Shown: positions 1 to 5,765 of the stretch, piece by piece
Layout of the letters: every line of letters begins with the position of its first letter
Position numbering within the stretch: the stretch's first letter is position 1
Source of the DNA: Candidatus Hydrogenedentota bacterium
GTDB taxonomy: Bacteria > Hydrogenedentota > Hydrogenedentia > Hydrogenedentales > SLHB01
Length of the DNA: 6,873 nt
Reading direction: 5' to 3'
NCBI GenBank assembly: GCA_003557825.1
Contig: PWNM01000482.1
Location: 1 to 6,873 of the forward strand
Made by a program: the position numbers and the translations under genes
The notes under the pieces: generated by a model
Told to the model about the DNA's origin: nothing
The model's database searches: none
The model's input: only the letters and a program-made list of their open reading frames with translations

Positions 1-383
1 ACAAAGCATGGTCCGATAATGTATTGGCCATCACGTTTCTGCAGTCGACCATCGCGCGGCAGATTGCCGAAAAGGCCAATCGACCTGTGCGGGTGGGCAG
101 CTATGCGGACTACAGTTTCGCCATGCATATATACGGGCAAGATTTTGGGGCTGTTGGAGGGGATGTTGAACGAGGCTTACAGAGCTTGTTCGACACATTT
201 GACGAAGACACCTATATTGCTCGTTCACTGAACAGCGACCAAGCCCTTGAGATGCTCGTGTTGCCTCAACTGAAGGCCTTGCGCACTGAGCCGCTGTGCA
301 GTCAATGGCGATTTCCCGAGGGCGCCATCAACCTACTGGATACGCTAATCAGCGACCTGGAAAGCGGCCGCATAACCGTATAG
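1..383 (+). CDS. Probable thymidylate synthase family protein, C-terminal part (5' end outside window)
   Basis: This is a partial gene. The frame is open from the left edge (first whole codon at 3) to TAG at 381-383, so 126 residues are visible and the true start lies upstream. The visible part begins KAWSDNVLAITFLQ, followed by a helix-like stretch (IARQIAEKA) and then VGSYADYSFAMHIYGQDF. In thymidylate synthases and related deoxynucleotide-modifying enzymes, a leucine- and glutamine-containing helix is followed by a [D/x]-x-HIY segment that contacts the nucleotide sugar, and the HIYG here fits the divergent branch of that family. The catalytic cysteine region would lie upstream and cannot be checked. 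If correct, the enzyme would methylate dUMP to dTMP, or be a relative acting on another pyrimidine nucleotide. The remaining 80 or so residues carry no motif I recognise. The PHP gene follows after 16 bases. The assignment rests on one short motif and is moderate. Confidence 0.55.
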   Translation, partial: KAWSDNVLAITFLQSTIARQIAEKANRPVRVGSYADYSFAMHIYGQDFGAVGGDVERGLQSLFDTFDEDTYIARSLNSDQALEMLVLPQLKALRTEPLCSQWRFPEGAINLLDTLISDLESGRITV

Positions 384-396
384 AAAGCTCTCTTTC
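383..396 (+). repeat. Small perfect inverted repeat just before the PHP gene start
   Basis: GAAAG (383-387) and CTTTC (392-396) can pair as a 5-bp stem with a 4-base CTCT loop. The repeat fills the place where a ribosome binding site for the ATG at 400 would be expected, and no good Shine-Dalgarno sequence is visible there. No T-tract follows, so it is not a convincing terminator. It may be chance. It could instead affect initiation of the PHP gene, which begins 16 bases after the preceding stop and may rely on translational coupling. Confidence 0.3.
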
Positions 397-399
397 CAA

Positions 400-1281
400 A
401 TGCACATTCACAATCCTTATCCATCACGCCCGACCCATGTCTTGCGCGGCAGCTTGCATACCCATACCACCAACAGCGACGGCGACCGCGCCCCGCAAAC
501 CGTAGTCGATAGTTACGCCGAGGCCGGATACGGTTTTCTGATGATCAGCGACCATGACCGGTTTACCGATCCCGATCCGCTTGATGACCGGGGCATGGTT
601 CTCATCCCCGGGTATGAACTCAGCGCACACGCGCCTCATGTGCTGCATCTCAATACACGAAAGGAGCTGGACCCCTCGCATGATCGTGCAGACGCCATCC
701 AGACCATCGTTAATGATGAAGGCATCGCGGTGGCCTGCCACCCCAACTGGCTCGAAAGCTTTAACCACTGCGATCAGGCATTGCTCGATGAATGGAATGG
801 ATACGCCGGCATTGAGATTGTCAACGGTGTTTGCTGTATTTTCCCGGGCAGCGGATACGCTTTGGACCGATGGGATCTGCTCCTAGGGGCGGGGCGACGG
901 GTTTGGGGATTCGCCAATGACGATGCCCATACGGTGGAGCATCAATTTATGGCGTGGAATGTGGTCTGGTGCGCTGAACGAACCTTGGAGGCTGTACTGG
1001 ATGCGCTCCGAACCGGGAGCTTCTACGCGAGCACGGGCGTGACGATCGAGTCGATTCACGTCGATCCCCAAGCTCGAACCATTCACGTCGAGGCCCCCAA
1101 CGCCCAGGCCATTGCGGTTTATGCCGACTATCAAACGCGTCTGGTATTTCACAAGGGAGCATCCTATACGTTTACGGTACCGGCGGAATGTACACGGCGA
1201 TACGTGCGTTTTGAGTGTTTAGGGGAGGGTGGAAGCGCCGCCTGGACCCAACCGTTTTTCTTAACACAGGAAACAAACTGA
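400..1281 (+). CDS. PHP-domain metal-dependent phosphoesterase/hydrolase (CehA/McbA-like)
   Basis: The protein has 293 residues and a PHP fold. Motif 1 is LHTHTTNSDG (H20, H22, D27), motif 2 is ISDHD (D51, H52), E73 sits in GYELS, histidines H80 and H83 follow, motif 3 is the CHPNW histidine H114, and the last motif is FANDDAH (D174, D175, H177). These residues match the tri-metal site of PHP enzymes. The layout, ending in ALRTGSFYASTGV and a beta-rich tail of about 80 residues, resembles the CehA/McbA subgroup rather than histidinol phosphatase or polymerase PHP domains. Known PHP enzymes hydrolyse phosphoesters, and CehA/McbA members also act on other esters; the substrate here cannot be told. 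There is no signal peptide, so it is probably cytoplasmic. ATG 400 is the only possible start, because the frame is closed by TAA at 373-375 and offers no other start codon between. No clear ribosome binding site is visible. Confidence 0.88.
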   Translation: MHIHNPYPSRPTHVLRGSLHTHTTNSDGDRAPQTVVDSYAEAGYGFLMISDHDRFTDPDPLDDRGMVLIPGYELSAHAPHVLHLNTRKELDPSHDRADAIQTIVNDEGIAVACHPNWLESFNHCDQALLDEWNGYAGIEIVNGVCCIFPGSGYALDRWDLLLGAGRRVWGFANDDAHTVEHQFMAWNVVWCAERTLEAVLDALRTGSFYASTGVTIESIHVDPQARTIHVEAPNAQAIAVYADYQTRLVFHKGASYTFTVPAECTRRYVRFECLGEGGSAAWTQPFFLTQETN

Positions 1282-1325
1282 TTGGCCAACAACCTTAGCA
1301 TAACCCGCTGTTTGAGAGGTGCCGT

Positions 1326-1802
1326 GTGAAACTGCCCGAATCCATCGCAACGGTATTGATGCCCTTATTTGACGAGATTCCATTGGACCAGGCCATGAGC
1401 GAATTGGTCGTGACCCATAGGGCTCGCCCCGATCGTGTGACTCTGGTCGAACGCCTGCTGGAGCATTCTGCATTACGGGCTCACGATACATTGGCTGCCG
1501 GGTTGTGGTTGTATATTGATGAACTCGACCGCAGCCATACCATAAGCCAAGGCATTTCAAACGCTACTGGATCCTTTTGGCACGGTATAATGCATCGACG
1601 GGAAGGGGACTTCGGGAACAGCCATTACTGGTTCAATCGGACCGGATTCCATCCCGCCATGGACAACATTCCCGGCTATGAGGCCCATCGGTTTGTGGAC
1701 GAGGTGCAAGCGCATTACAAGGAAGCCCCAACCGAGCTTGTCAAAATGCAGCGTACCGAGTGGCAGGCCCTATTCGAATGGTGCGCAAGCCGACGATCCT
1801 AG
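1326..1802 (+). CDS. Conserved His-rich protein of unknown function
   Basis: The protein has 158 residues and starts at GTG 1326, with GAGAGG at 1314-1319 as ribosome binding site. The first 60 residues look helical. The core, residues 67-110, reads ELDRSHTISQGIS, then TGSFWHGIMHRREGDFGN, then SHYWFNRTGFHP. It holds five histidines (71, 86, 90, 100, 109) amid W, R and acidic residues. This core resembles a family of uncharacterised bacterial proteins I have seen with TG-x-x-WHGIMHRRE and YWF-x-R-x-G-x-H motifs, for which I know no established function. The histidine pattern suggests a metal or nucleotide site, but that is inference. There is no signal peptide or membrane segment. It lies 44 bases after the PHP gene on the same strand and may share its transcript. 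A 106-base gap separates it from the iron-sulfur cluster downstream. Confidence 0.8.
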   Translation: MKLPESIATVLMPLFDEIPLDQAMSELVVTHRARPDRVTLVERLLEHSALRAHDTLAAGLWLYIDELDRSHTISQGISNATGSFWHGIMHRREGDFGNSHYWFNRTGFHPAMDNIPGYEAHRFVDEVQAHYKEAPTELVKMQRTEWQALFEWCASRRS

Positions 1803-1844
1803 GTGGTTGGGGAATATTTTACCCTCATCCGACTGTCCCCTTTG

Positions 1845-1890
1845 TAGTTAGCATATACGATAACGTCAGATTGATTTTAGTTCATATACG
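1845..1890 (+). promoter_or_regulatory. Direct repeat CATATACG in the leader of the Nfu operon; possible operator/promoter region
   Basis: CATATACG occurs at 1852-1859 and again at 1883-1890, exactly 31 bases apart or about three helical turns. Each copy is preceded by TAGTT (1845-1849 and 1878-1882), with two extra bases in the first copy. The stretch 1841-1890 is more AT-rich than the coding sequence around it and ends just before the ribosome binding site at 1896-1903. Two sites on one face of the helix would suit a dimeric regulator. I could not place a convincing -35/-10 pair, although TACGAT at 1856-1861 resembles a -10 element. The repeat is seen directly; its function is inferred. Confidence 0.3.
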
Positions 1891-1895
1891 CTCCA

Positions 1896-1903
1896 AAAGG
1901 AGG
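1896..1903 (+). promoter_or_regulatory. Strong ribosome binding site of the Nfu gene
   Basis: AAAGGAGG ends five bases before ATG 1909. It is among the best Shine-Dalgarno matches in the window and fixes the start of the Nfu protein, including its unusual N-terminal extension. A similar strong site, AAAAGGAGG at 3057-3065, fixes the start of the pterin dehydratase gene. Confidence 0.75.
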
Positions 1904-1908
1904 CGGAC

Positions 1909-2709
1909 ATGCCTTCATGGTTTACGAAGCTTTTCGAGAAACAAGACAACTCATCTATGGGACACGATGAGCGTCCCTCATTTCCTACCGGTTCAGACTA
2001 TCTCGACATGGTGATGGACGAAGAAACAGAATCTGCTCCTGAGCGGCGCGTTGTCCGTGCTCCGGTGCTCGACCCCGGCGAAGAGGAATTCGAATCGCCC
2101 AAAGGGCTTCGCATCAAGGCAGCCATTCTGTCTCCAACCTCTTGTCGGTTTATGGTTGAGCGTCCTGTCGTCGAAGGCGGTTATTCGCTCGTAGTGCTGG
2201 GTCCGGAATCCATGCATAAATCCCCTTTGGCGGAGGCGCTATTCGACCTAGGCAGAATAGAGGCTGTCATAATTCATGGTGCAAATGTAACCGTTGCGCG
2301 TAGTCCTGAGGAGCGGAGCGATTGGAAGCCTCTTGCCACAGCCATTGGTGCGCGAATCCGGTCGCATCTCGAAGCGGGACGTCCGTGTATCGCCCACGAA
2401 TACCTCAACGAACTGCCATCCGAATCGGCCATTCGCGAACGCCTGGAAAAGGCGCTTGATCAGGTTATTAATCCGGGCATTGCGGCCCATTCGGGCTATA
2501 TTCAGCTCGATCGCGTTGAGGGAAATACAGCCTACATCGAAATGCAGGGCGGATGTCAGGGTTGTGCCGCGTCTCAGATGACGCTACGCGATGGCGTCGA
2601 GCAGATCTTCCGCGAAGCGGTGCCCCAACTGGGGTTAATTCTCGACGTTACCGATCATGATTCCGGTACAAATCCGTTTTACGCTTCCATGCCTACGGAT
2701 GAAGGGTAA
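1909..2709 (+). CDS. Nfu-type iron-sulfur cluster carrier (Nfu_N plus NifU domains)
   Basis: The protein has 266 residues in three parts. Residues 1-65 form an acidic, probably disordered extension that begins with a possible amphipathic helix (MPSWFTKLFEKQ). Residues 66-161 match the Nfu N-terminal domain: a beta strand ending SPTSCRFMVERPVVEGG, then KSPLAEALFDL, then a V-x-V-x-x-IIHGANVTVAR hairpin and a helix ending GRPCI. Residues 174-258 are a NifU C-terminal domain with the cluster-binding GGCQGCAAS (C216, C219) followed by TLRDGVEQIFREAVP and the ending DVTDHDSGTNPFY. Family members bind a [4Fe-4S] cluster between the CxxC motifs of a dimer and deliver it to client enzymes in the cytoplasm. 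The domain order matches NFU1-like proteins; E. coli NfuA has a degenerate A-type domain in place of Nfu_N. The gene heads a four-gene cluster, with the next start three bases past its stop. The long N-terminal extension is unusual. Confidence 0.92.
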   Translation: MPSWFTKLFEKQDNSSMGHDERPSFPTGSDYLDMVMDEETESAPERRVVRAPVLDPGEEEFESPKGLRIKAAILSPTSCRFMVERPVVEGGYSLVVLGPESMHKSPLAEALFDLGRIEAVIIHGANVTVARSPEERSDWKPLATAIGARIRSHLEAGRPCIAHEYLNELPSESAIRERLEKALDQVINPGIAAHSGYIQLDRVEGNTAYIEMQGGCQGCAASQMTLRDGVEQIFREAVPQLGLILDVTDHDSGTNPFYASMPTDEG

Positions 2710-2712
2710 TCT

Positions 2713-3057
2713 ATGCCGCGGTTGGAAACATTCGATATAACCATTCGAACCGGTGAGCGCGGCTTGGACGGTACGCCCCGATTTTCCATCAATGGATTTC
2801 CCCTTGAGTTTGATACGACAGATGGAAGCGCAACTCCTGGAGGGGTTTTAGAAGCAACTGGTAATCCCGGTAGTTATCCGCATAGCTTGGTGCTGGTAGG
2901 TCCCGAAGCCTCACCTTGGGACATCGAAGAGGTTGAGATTACCTATTATATGGAGGGTTCCGAACCCTATACGGTCTATTTGGGTCCCATTACTCTGGAG
3001 ACCGATGCCGATTTGAGCCTATTATACGACCAACCGCTACAGACGTTTGATGTCTGA
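2713..3057 (+). CDS. Unrecognised beta-rich 114-residue protein in the iron-sulfur operon
   Basis: I do not recognise a family. The ATG lies three bases past the Nfu stop, and GAAGGG (2701-2706), inside the end of the Nfu gene, serves as ribosome binding site. The protein is acidic, has no cysteine at all, no signal peptide and no membrane segment. Its composition (many V, I, Y, T, G, P and turns) suggests an all-beta fold: an opening strand ETFDITIRTG, a glycine/threonine-rich middle (DGSATPGGVLEATG), then alternating strands SLVLVGPEA, EEVEITYYM, YTVYLGPITL and a tail LYDQPLQTFDV. Without cysteines it is unlikely to hold a cluster itself. A binding, adaptor or structural role for an operon partner is possible, but that is inferred from position alone. 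Steady codon use and a tight fit between two good genes make it a real gene. Confidence 0.78.
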   Translation: MPRLETFDITIRTGERGLDGTPRFSINGFPLEFDTTDGSATPGGVLEATGNPGSYPHSLVLVGPEASPWDIEEVEITYYMEGSEPYTVYLGPITLETDADLSLLYDQPLQTFDV

Positions 3058-3070
3058 AAAGGAGGTACCC

Positions 3071-3427
3071 ATGGATACATGTTCTCTAGCAGAAAAAGAA
3101 TGCGTTCCTTGCAAAGGTGGCGTTTCGCCTCTCAAGGGAGAGGAACTCAAGCGCCTTCATGATGAGCTAGATGCCAATTGGCAACTCATTGAAGAGCACC
3201 ATCTGGAAAAAACCTACACCTTTGATAACTACAGCGAGAGCGTCGCGTTTACCAATGATGTGGCGGCCATTGCCGAGGCTCAGAATCATCATCCGGACAT
3301 CCTGTTGACCTATGGTAAGGTAACGGTCACAATATGGAGCCACAAGATAGACGGGCTGACCGAAAGCGACTTTGTCTTTGCTGCAAAAACCGAGGAAGCG
3401 TATAAAAACGCGAAATCGAGTAAATAG
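3071..3427 (+). CDS. Pterin-4a-carbinolamine dehydratase (4a-hydroxytetrahydrobiopterin dehydratase)
   Basis: The protein has 118 residues from ATG 3071, chosen over the upstream in-frame TTG/ATG at 3047/3050 because AAAAGGAGG (3057-3065) sits five bases before it. The catalytic signature is clear: E69-x3-H73-H74-P75-D76, then Y81, W89, H91 and D100, within NHHPDILLTYGKVTVTIWSH and ESDFVFA. The usual N-terminal CVPCKGG followed by PL is present, with C11 and C14 as a CxxC pair. The enzyme dehydrates 4a-hydroxy-tetrahydropterin so the cofactor of aromatic amino acid hydroxylases can be recycled. Members in organisms without such hydroxylases have been linked to molybdopterin metabolism. It follows the unknown beta-rich gene after 13 bases and precedes the IscU-like gene by 14. 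No hydroxylase is visible in the window, so the true client is open. Confidence 0.93.
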   Translation: MDTCSLAEKECVPCKGGVSPLKGEELKRLHDELDANWQLIEEHHLEKTYTFDNYSESVAFTNDVAAIAEAQNHHPDILLTYGKVTVTIWSHKIDGLTESDFVFAAKTEEAYKNAKSSK

Positions 3428-3441
3428 GAACTGTCTCGTAC

Positions 3442-3909
3442 GTGCCATGCCAGGACGTAACGGAAATTATCCGCCTTACGGTTGATCGGGACAACCGACT
3501 ACGGGAATATGCGCTCATCAAACGCACCTGCGGACAAGGGGTGGGTAACGCAGCTTTGCTCGCGGAGTGGTTGGGCGGACAACGGGTAGACGATATCCTT
3601 GACATGGAGCCCGAGGCGTTTCTAGAGGCTCATGAAGTTGAGGATGATCTCGAGGCCTTTCTGACGCTCAAGCACCTGTTCGCCGTTCAGTCCGCATTGC
3701 GTGTGTTGGTGGGGCAGGAGCCAGGCGGACCCGAGAATGCGTGTGCCGCCGCATCCGTCCAGTTTGACCAGGACACAATCTCCATCGACGGACGCATCGC
3801 CGTGGACATCCTAACGAACCGCATCAAGTCGTGTGGTGGTTGTAAAGGGTGCGGAAAAACCAAGCCCCCATCACCACGGCGGTCGCGTTCAAAGGTTTTG
3901 CAGACCTAA
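3442..3909 (+). CDS. Divergent IscU/NifU_N-like iron-sulfur scaffold protein with CxxCxxC tail
   Basis: The protein has 155 residues from GTG 3442. An in-frame TAA at 3421-3423 and the lack of other start codons exclude a longer form; GGAA at 3427-3430 is a weak, distant ribosome binding site. The first 91 residues align by eye with E. coli IscU from its first cluster cysteine onward: PCQD (C3, D5) to ACGD (C37, D39); TCGQGVGNAALLAEWLGGQ (C30) to GCGSAIASSSLVTEWVKGK (C63); and LKHLFAVQSAL (H78) to KIHCSILAEDA (H105). The third IscU cysteine, C106, is replaced by leucine, and roughly the first 34 residues of IscU are missing. A further region of about 40 residues leads to KSCGGCKGCGK (C131, C134, C137) and a basic end. 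It may bind a cluster or metal in an altered way, or act as a partner of Nfu. It is the last gene of the cluster. The homology call is moderate. Confidence 0.7.
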   Translation: MPCQDVTEIIRLTVDRDNRLREYALIKRTCGQGVGNAALLAEWLGGQRVDDILDMEPEAFLEAHEVEDDLEAFLTLKHLFAVQSALRVLVGQEPGGPENACAAASVQFDQDTISIDGRIAVDILTNRIKSCGGCKGCGKTKPPSPRRSRSKVLQT

Positions 3910-3927
3910 TTGTGTCGCGTTAACGGG

Positions 3928-4962
3928 TTAGGTTTCCCAATCAGTAAAACGCTTTCTCGTAAGCAAATAAAGGAAAAAGGGCCCGCCGAAAAGGGATGTG
4001 ATGATGCCAATCGGCGTCTCGCCGGTTAGCAATCGCCGTGCGATAATATCGCAGAAACACAAAAACGCCCCGCCGCAAAAAAGGCTGACCGGCATGAGTA
4101 TGCGGTGGCGGGATCCCGTGATGGCGCGAACCGAATGGGGCACAATGAGTCCAACAAACCCTATAGGCCCCACCGTGGATGCGACCAAGGCCGTCATGAG
4201 CGACCCAACAAAAAATACGACAGCCTGTAAACGTCCTACATGCACTCCTCGCGATGCGGCCAGTTCGGTACCGAATCCCAGTTGGTCCAGTTTTGCGCTT
4301 TGGGCGAGTAACAGAATGGCGCACGGGGTGAGGCCAATTAGCAGTGTTCGGACAATATCGAACCCAACCACGTCAACGCCTCCCATAAGCCACCGATCCA
4401 TGACCACTAAGCGGTCGGGCGCGGCCAGATACCGTAGGAACAAGATACCGGCGTTGCACAGCATGCCCAAGGTGACGCCGGTTAATAACAAAACAGATGG
4501 CGCCATGCGAGGGTTTCTGGCCGCAAGCAGATAAATGAACAGGGCGTTCAAGGACGCAAACACGAAGGCCGATGCCTGGATTGGCGAAAAAGTCCATACC
4601 GTAACCCATAGCACAGTCCCCTGTATGAAAACCGTGGCCACCCATGCGCCTAAAGCGCCTGCGCTGGCGATACCCAATGTGTATGGGGTGGCCAGGGGGT
4701 TGCGCAACAATGCCTGAAAGGCGCAACCAACCAACGCGAGAGCGCTGCCCGCGAGCCAGGCCGTCAATGTCCGCGGCAACCTCTGATAAAACAAGATGCT
4801 CAGGGTTGGGCATTCACGAATGGGCCGACCGCTTTGCCATTCCGCCCAGGCCTGTTCGGGACTGAGCGTTTCCGTGCCGATGAGCAAACTGGCGACTCCG
4901 ATAGCCCCCGTGATAAACACCAAGGCGAAAATGATTCGAGTACGGGACATGGTCGGCTTCAT
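3928..4962 (-). CDS. FecCD/BtuC-family ABC transporter permease
   Basis: The protein has 344 residues, the usual length for this family, with about ten hydrophobic segments expected. Family motifs are plain: RLPRTLTAWLAG near residue 61, LRNPLATPYTLGIASAGALG (86-105), GPIGFVGLIVPHSVR (265-279), CDIIARRLLTGETPIGIITS (304-323) and GGPFFLYLLTRK near the C terminus. Two copies form the inner-membrane channel that moves vitamin B12, ferric siderophores or haem from the binding protein into the cell, driven by the ATPase encoded just upstream. ATG 4962 overlaps the ATPase stop by four bases (ATGA). This is the last gene of the transporter operon and converges on the IscU-like gene with 18 bases between stops. 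The substrate within the B12/iron class cannot be decided from this subunit. Confidence 0.93.
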   Translation of the reverse strand: MKPTMSRTRIIFALVFITGAIGVASLLIGTETLSPEQAWAEWQSGRPIRECPTLSILFYQRLPRTLTAWLAGSALALVGCAFQALLRNPLATPYTLGIASAGALGAWVATVFIQGTVLWVTVWTFSPIQASAFVFASLNALFIYLLAARNPRMAPSVLLLTGVTLGMLCNAGILFLRYLAAPDRLVVMDRWLMGGVDVVGFDIVRTLLIGLTPCAILLLAQSAKLDQLGFGTELAASRGVHVGRLQAVVFFVGSLMTALVASTVGPIGFVGLIVPHSVRAITGSRHRILMPVSLFCGGAFLCFCDIIARRLLTGETPIGIITSLFGGPFFLYLLTRKRFTDWET

Positions 4963-5765
4963 CTTGAGCGTTCCAATGTATCCGCCTCAGCGGTGACCAA
5001 TGGGCTTCCTGTGATGGGATGGGCGCAAACGTTGATCGATGCGGCGTAGGCCCGTGACAGAAGCTCTTCAGTTAAAACACACTCCGGAGGACCATCGGCC
5101 AGAAGTCCCTGGTGGGTCTGTGACATGAGCAACAAGTGGTCACAGAACCGCGCCGCGAGATTAAGATCATGGGTAACCACAGCGATGCCGTATCCGTCCC
5201 CGGCAAGCCGCCGCAGAAGTACGAACACTTCATGGGCGTGATGAAGATCAAGAGCCGAGGTGGGCTCGTCAAGCAACAGCAACTCCGGTTCCTGCGCCAA
5301 AATGCTTGCGACCAACACCCGTTGCCGTTCGCCGCCCGAGAGGGTCATAAAATCCCGGCTCCGCAGTTCATAGGTCTCGGTGTCATGCAGGCATCGCTCC
5401 ACCACGTTCCTATCATGGGGACTTAGAGTCGCGAAAGCGCCCATATGGGGGTAGCGTCCCATGCTTACGACTTCGGACACCTTCAAGGCAAACGCAGGAT
5501 TGATGATCTGCGGTAAAAAGGCGATGAGTCGGGCCCGATCGATGGCATGTAACCCGTGCAGCGGTTTGTCATTGAGCATCACGGTCCCTGTAACCGGACG
5601 GAGCAGTCCACTCAACACACGCAGCAGGGTACTTTTGCCCGCGCCGTTGGGCCCCACAATAGCGGCGATGCGCCCGCTTTCAATGGTGGCGTCAATGTTC
5701 TGAAACACCGGGGTCTGCGGATCATAGGCAAACGAAACACGGTGCGCCACGAGCCGTTGGTTCAT
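4959..5765 (-). CDS. ABC transporter ATP-binding protein (BtuD/FecE/FhuC type)
   Basis: The protein has 268 residues with every ABC ATPase motif: Walker A GPNGAGKST (38-46), Q-loop Q86 in FLPQ, signature LSGGERQ (142-148), Walker B LLLLDEP (162-168), D-loop SALD (170-173) and switch histidine H199 in VVTHDLN. The segment VSEVVSMGRYPHMG after the Q-loop is typical of the iron-chelate and B12 import ATPases, so the class is secure although the substrate is not. Two copies bind and hydrolyse ATP on the cytoplasmic side to drive the FecCD-type permease encoded next. Both ends overlap neighbours by four bases: its ATG lies in the stop of the binding-protein gene (5762-5765) and its stop contains the start of the permease (4959-4962). 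GGAG at 5777-5780 (read on the minus strand) may serve as ribosome binding site. Confidence 0.95.
   Translation of the reverse strand: MNQRLVAHRVSFAYDPQTPVFQNIDATIESGRIAAIVGPNGAGKSTLLRVLSGLLRPVTGTVMLNDKPLHGLHAIDRARLIAFLPQIINPAFALKVSEVVSMGRYPHMGAFATLSPHDRNVVERCLHDTETYELRSRDFMTLSGGERQRVLVASILAQEPELLLLDEPTSALDLHHAHEVFVLLRRLAGDGYGIAVVTHDLNLAARFCDHLLLMSQTHQGLLADGPPECVLTEELLSRAYAASINVCAHPITGSPLVTAEADTLERSR

Noticed and set aside
424..768. Minus-strand open frame of 114 codons opposite the PHP gene
   Set aside because: It is antisense to a gene whose metal-binding residues are all in place; no ribosome binding site or family was seen.
1282..1289. Palindrome TTGGCCAA after the PHP gene as a regulatory site
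   Set aside because: It is a single 8-base palindrome with no partner copy, and such sites are expected by chance in a window of this size.
1808..1826. GGGG-AATATTTTA-CCC as a terminator hairpin after the His-rich gene
   Set aside because: Only three G-C pairs form before mismatches, and no T-tract follows the stem.
1760..2014. Plus-strand open frame bridging the gap between the His-rich gene and the Nfu gene
   Set aside because: It overlaps the ends of both flanking genes in another frame and has an arbitrary composition. The gap fits a leader with a repeat and ribosome binding site better.
3047..3070. Upstream TTG/ATG start for the pterin dehydratase, overlapping the previous gene
   Set aside because: The strong AAAAGGAGG lies downstream of these codons and is correctly placed for ATG 3071.
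3998..4534. Long plus-strand open frame (178 codons) opposite the permease
   Set aside because: It is antisense to a permease with clear family motifs. Its product is low-complexity, rich in T, P, R and S, and matches nothing. It is a by-product of codon bias in the real gene.
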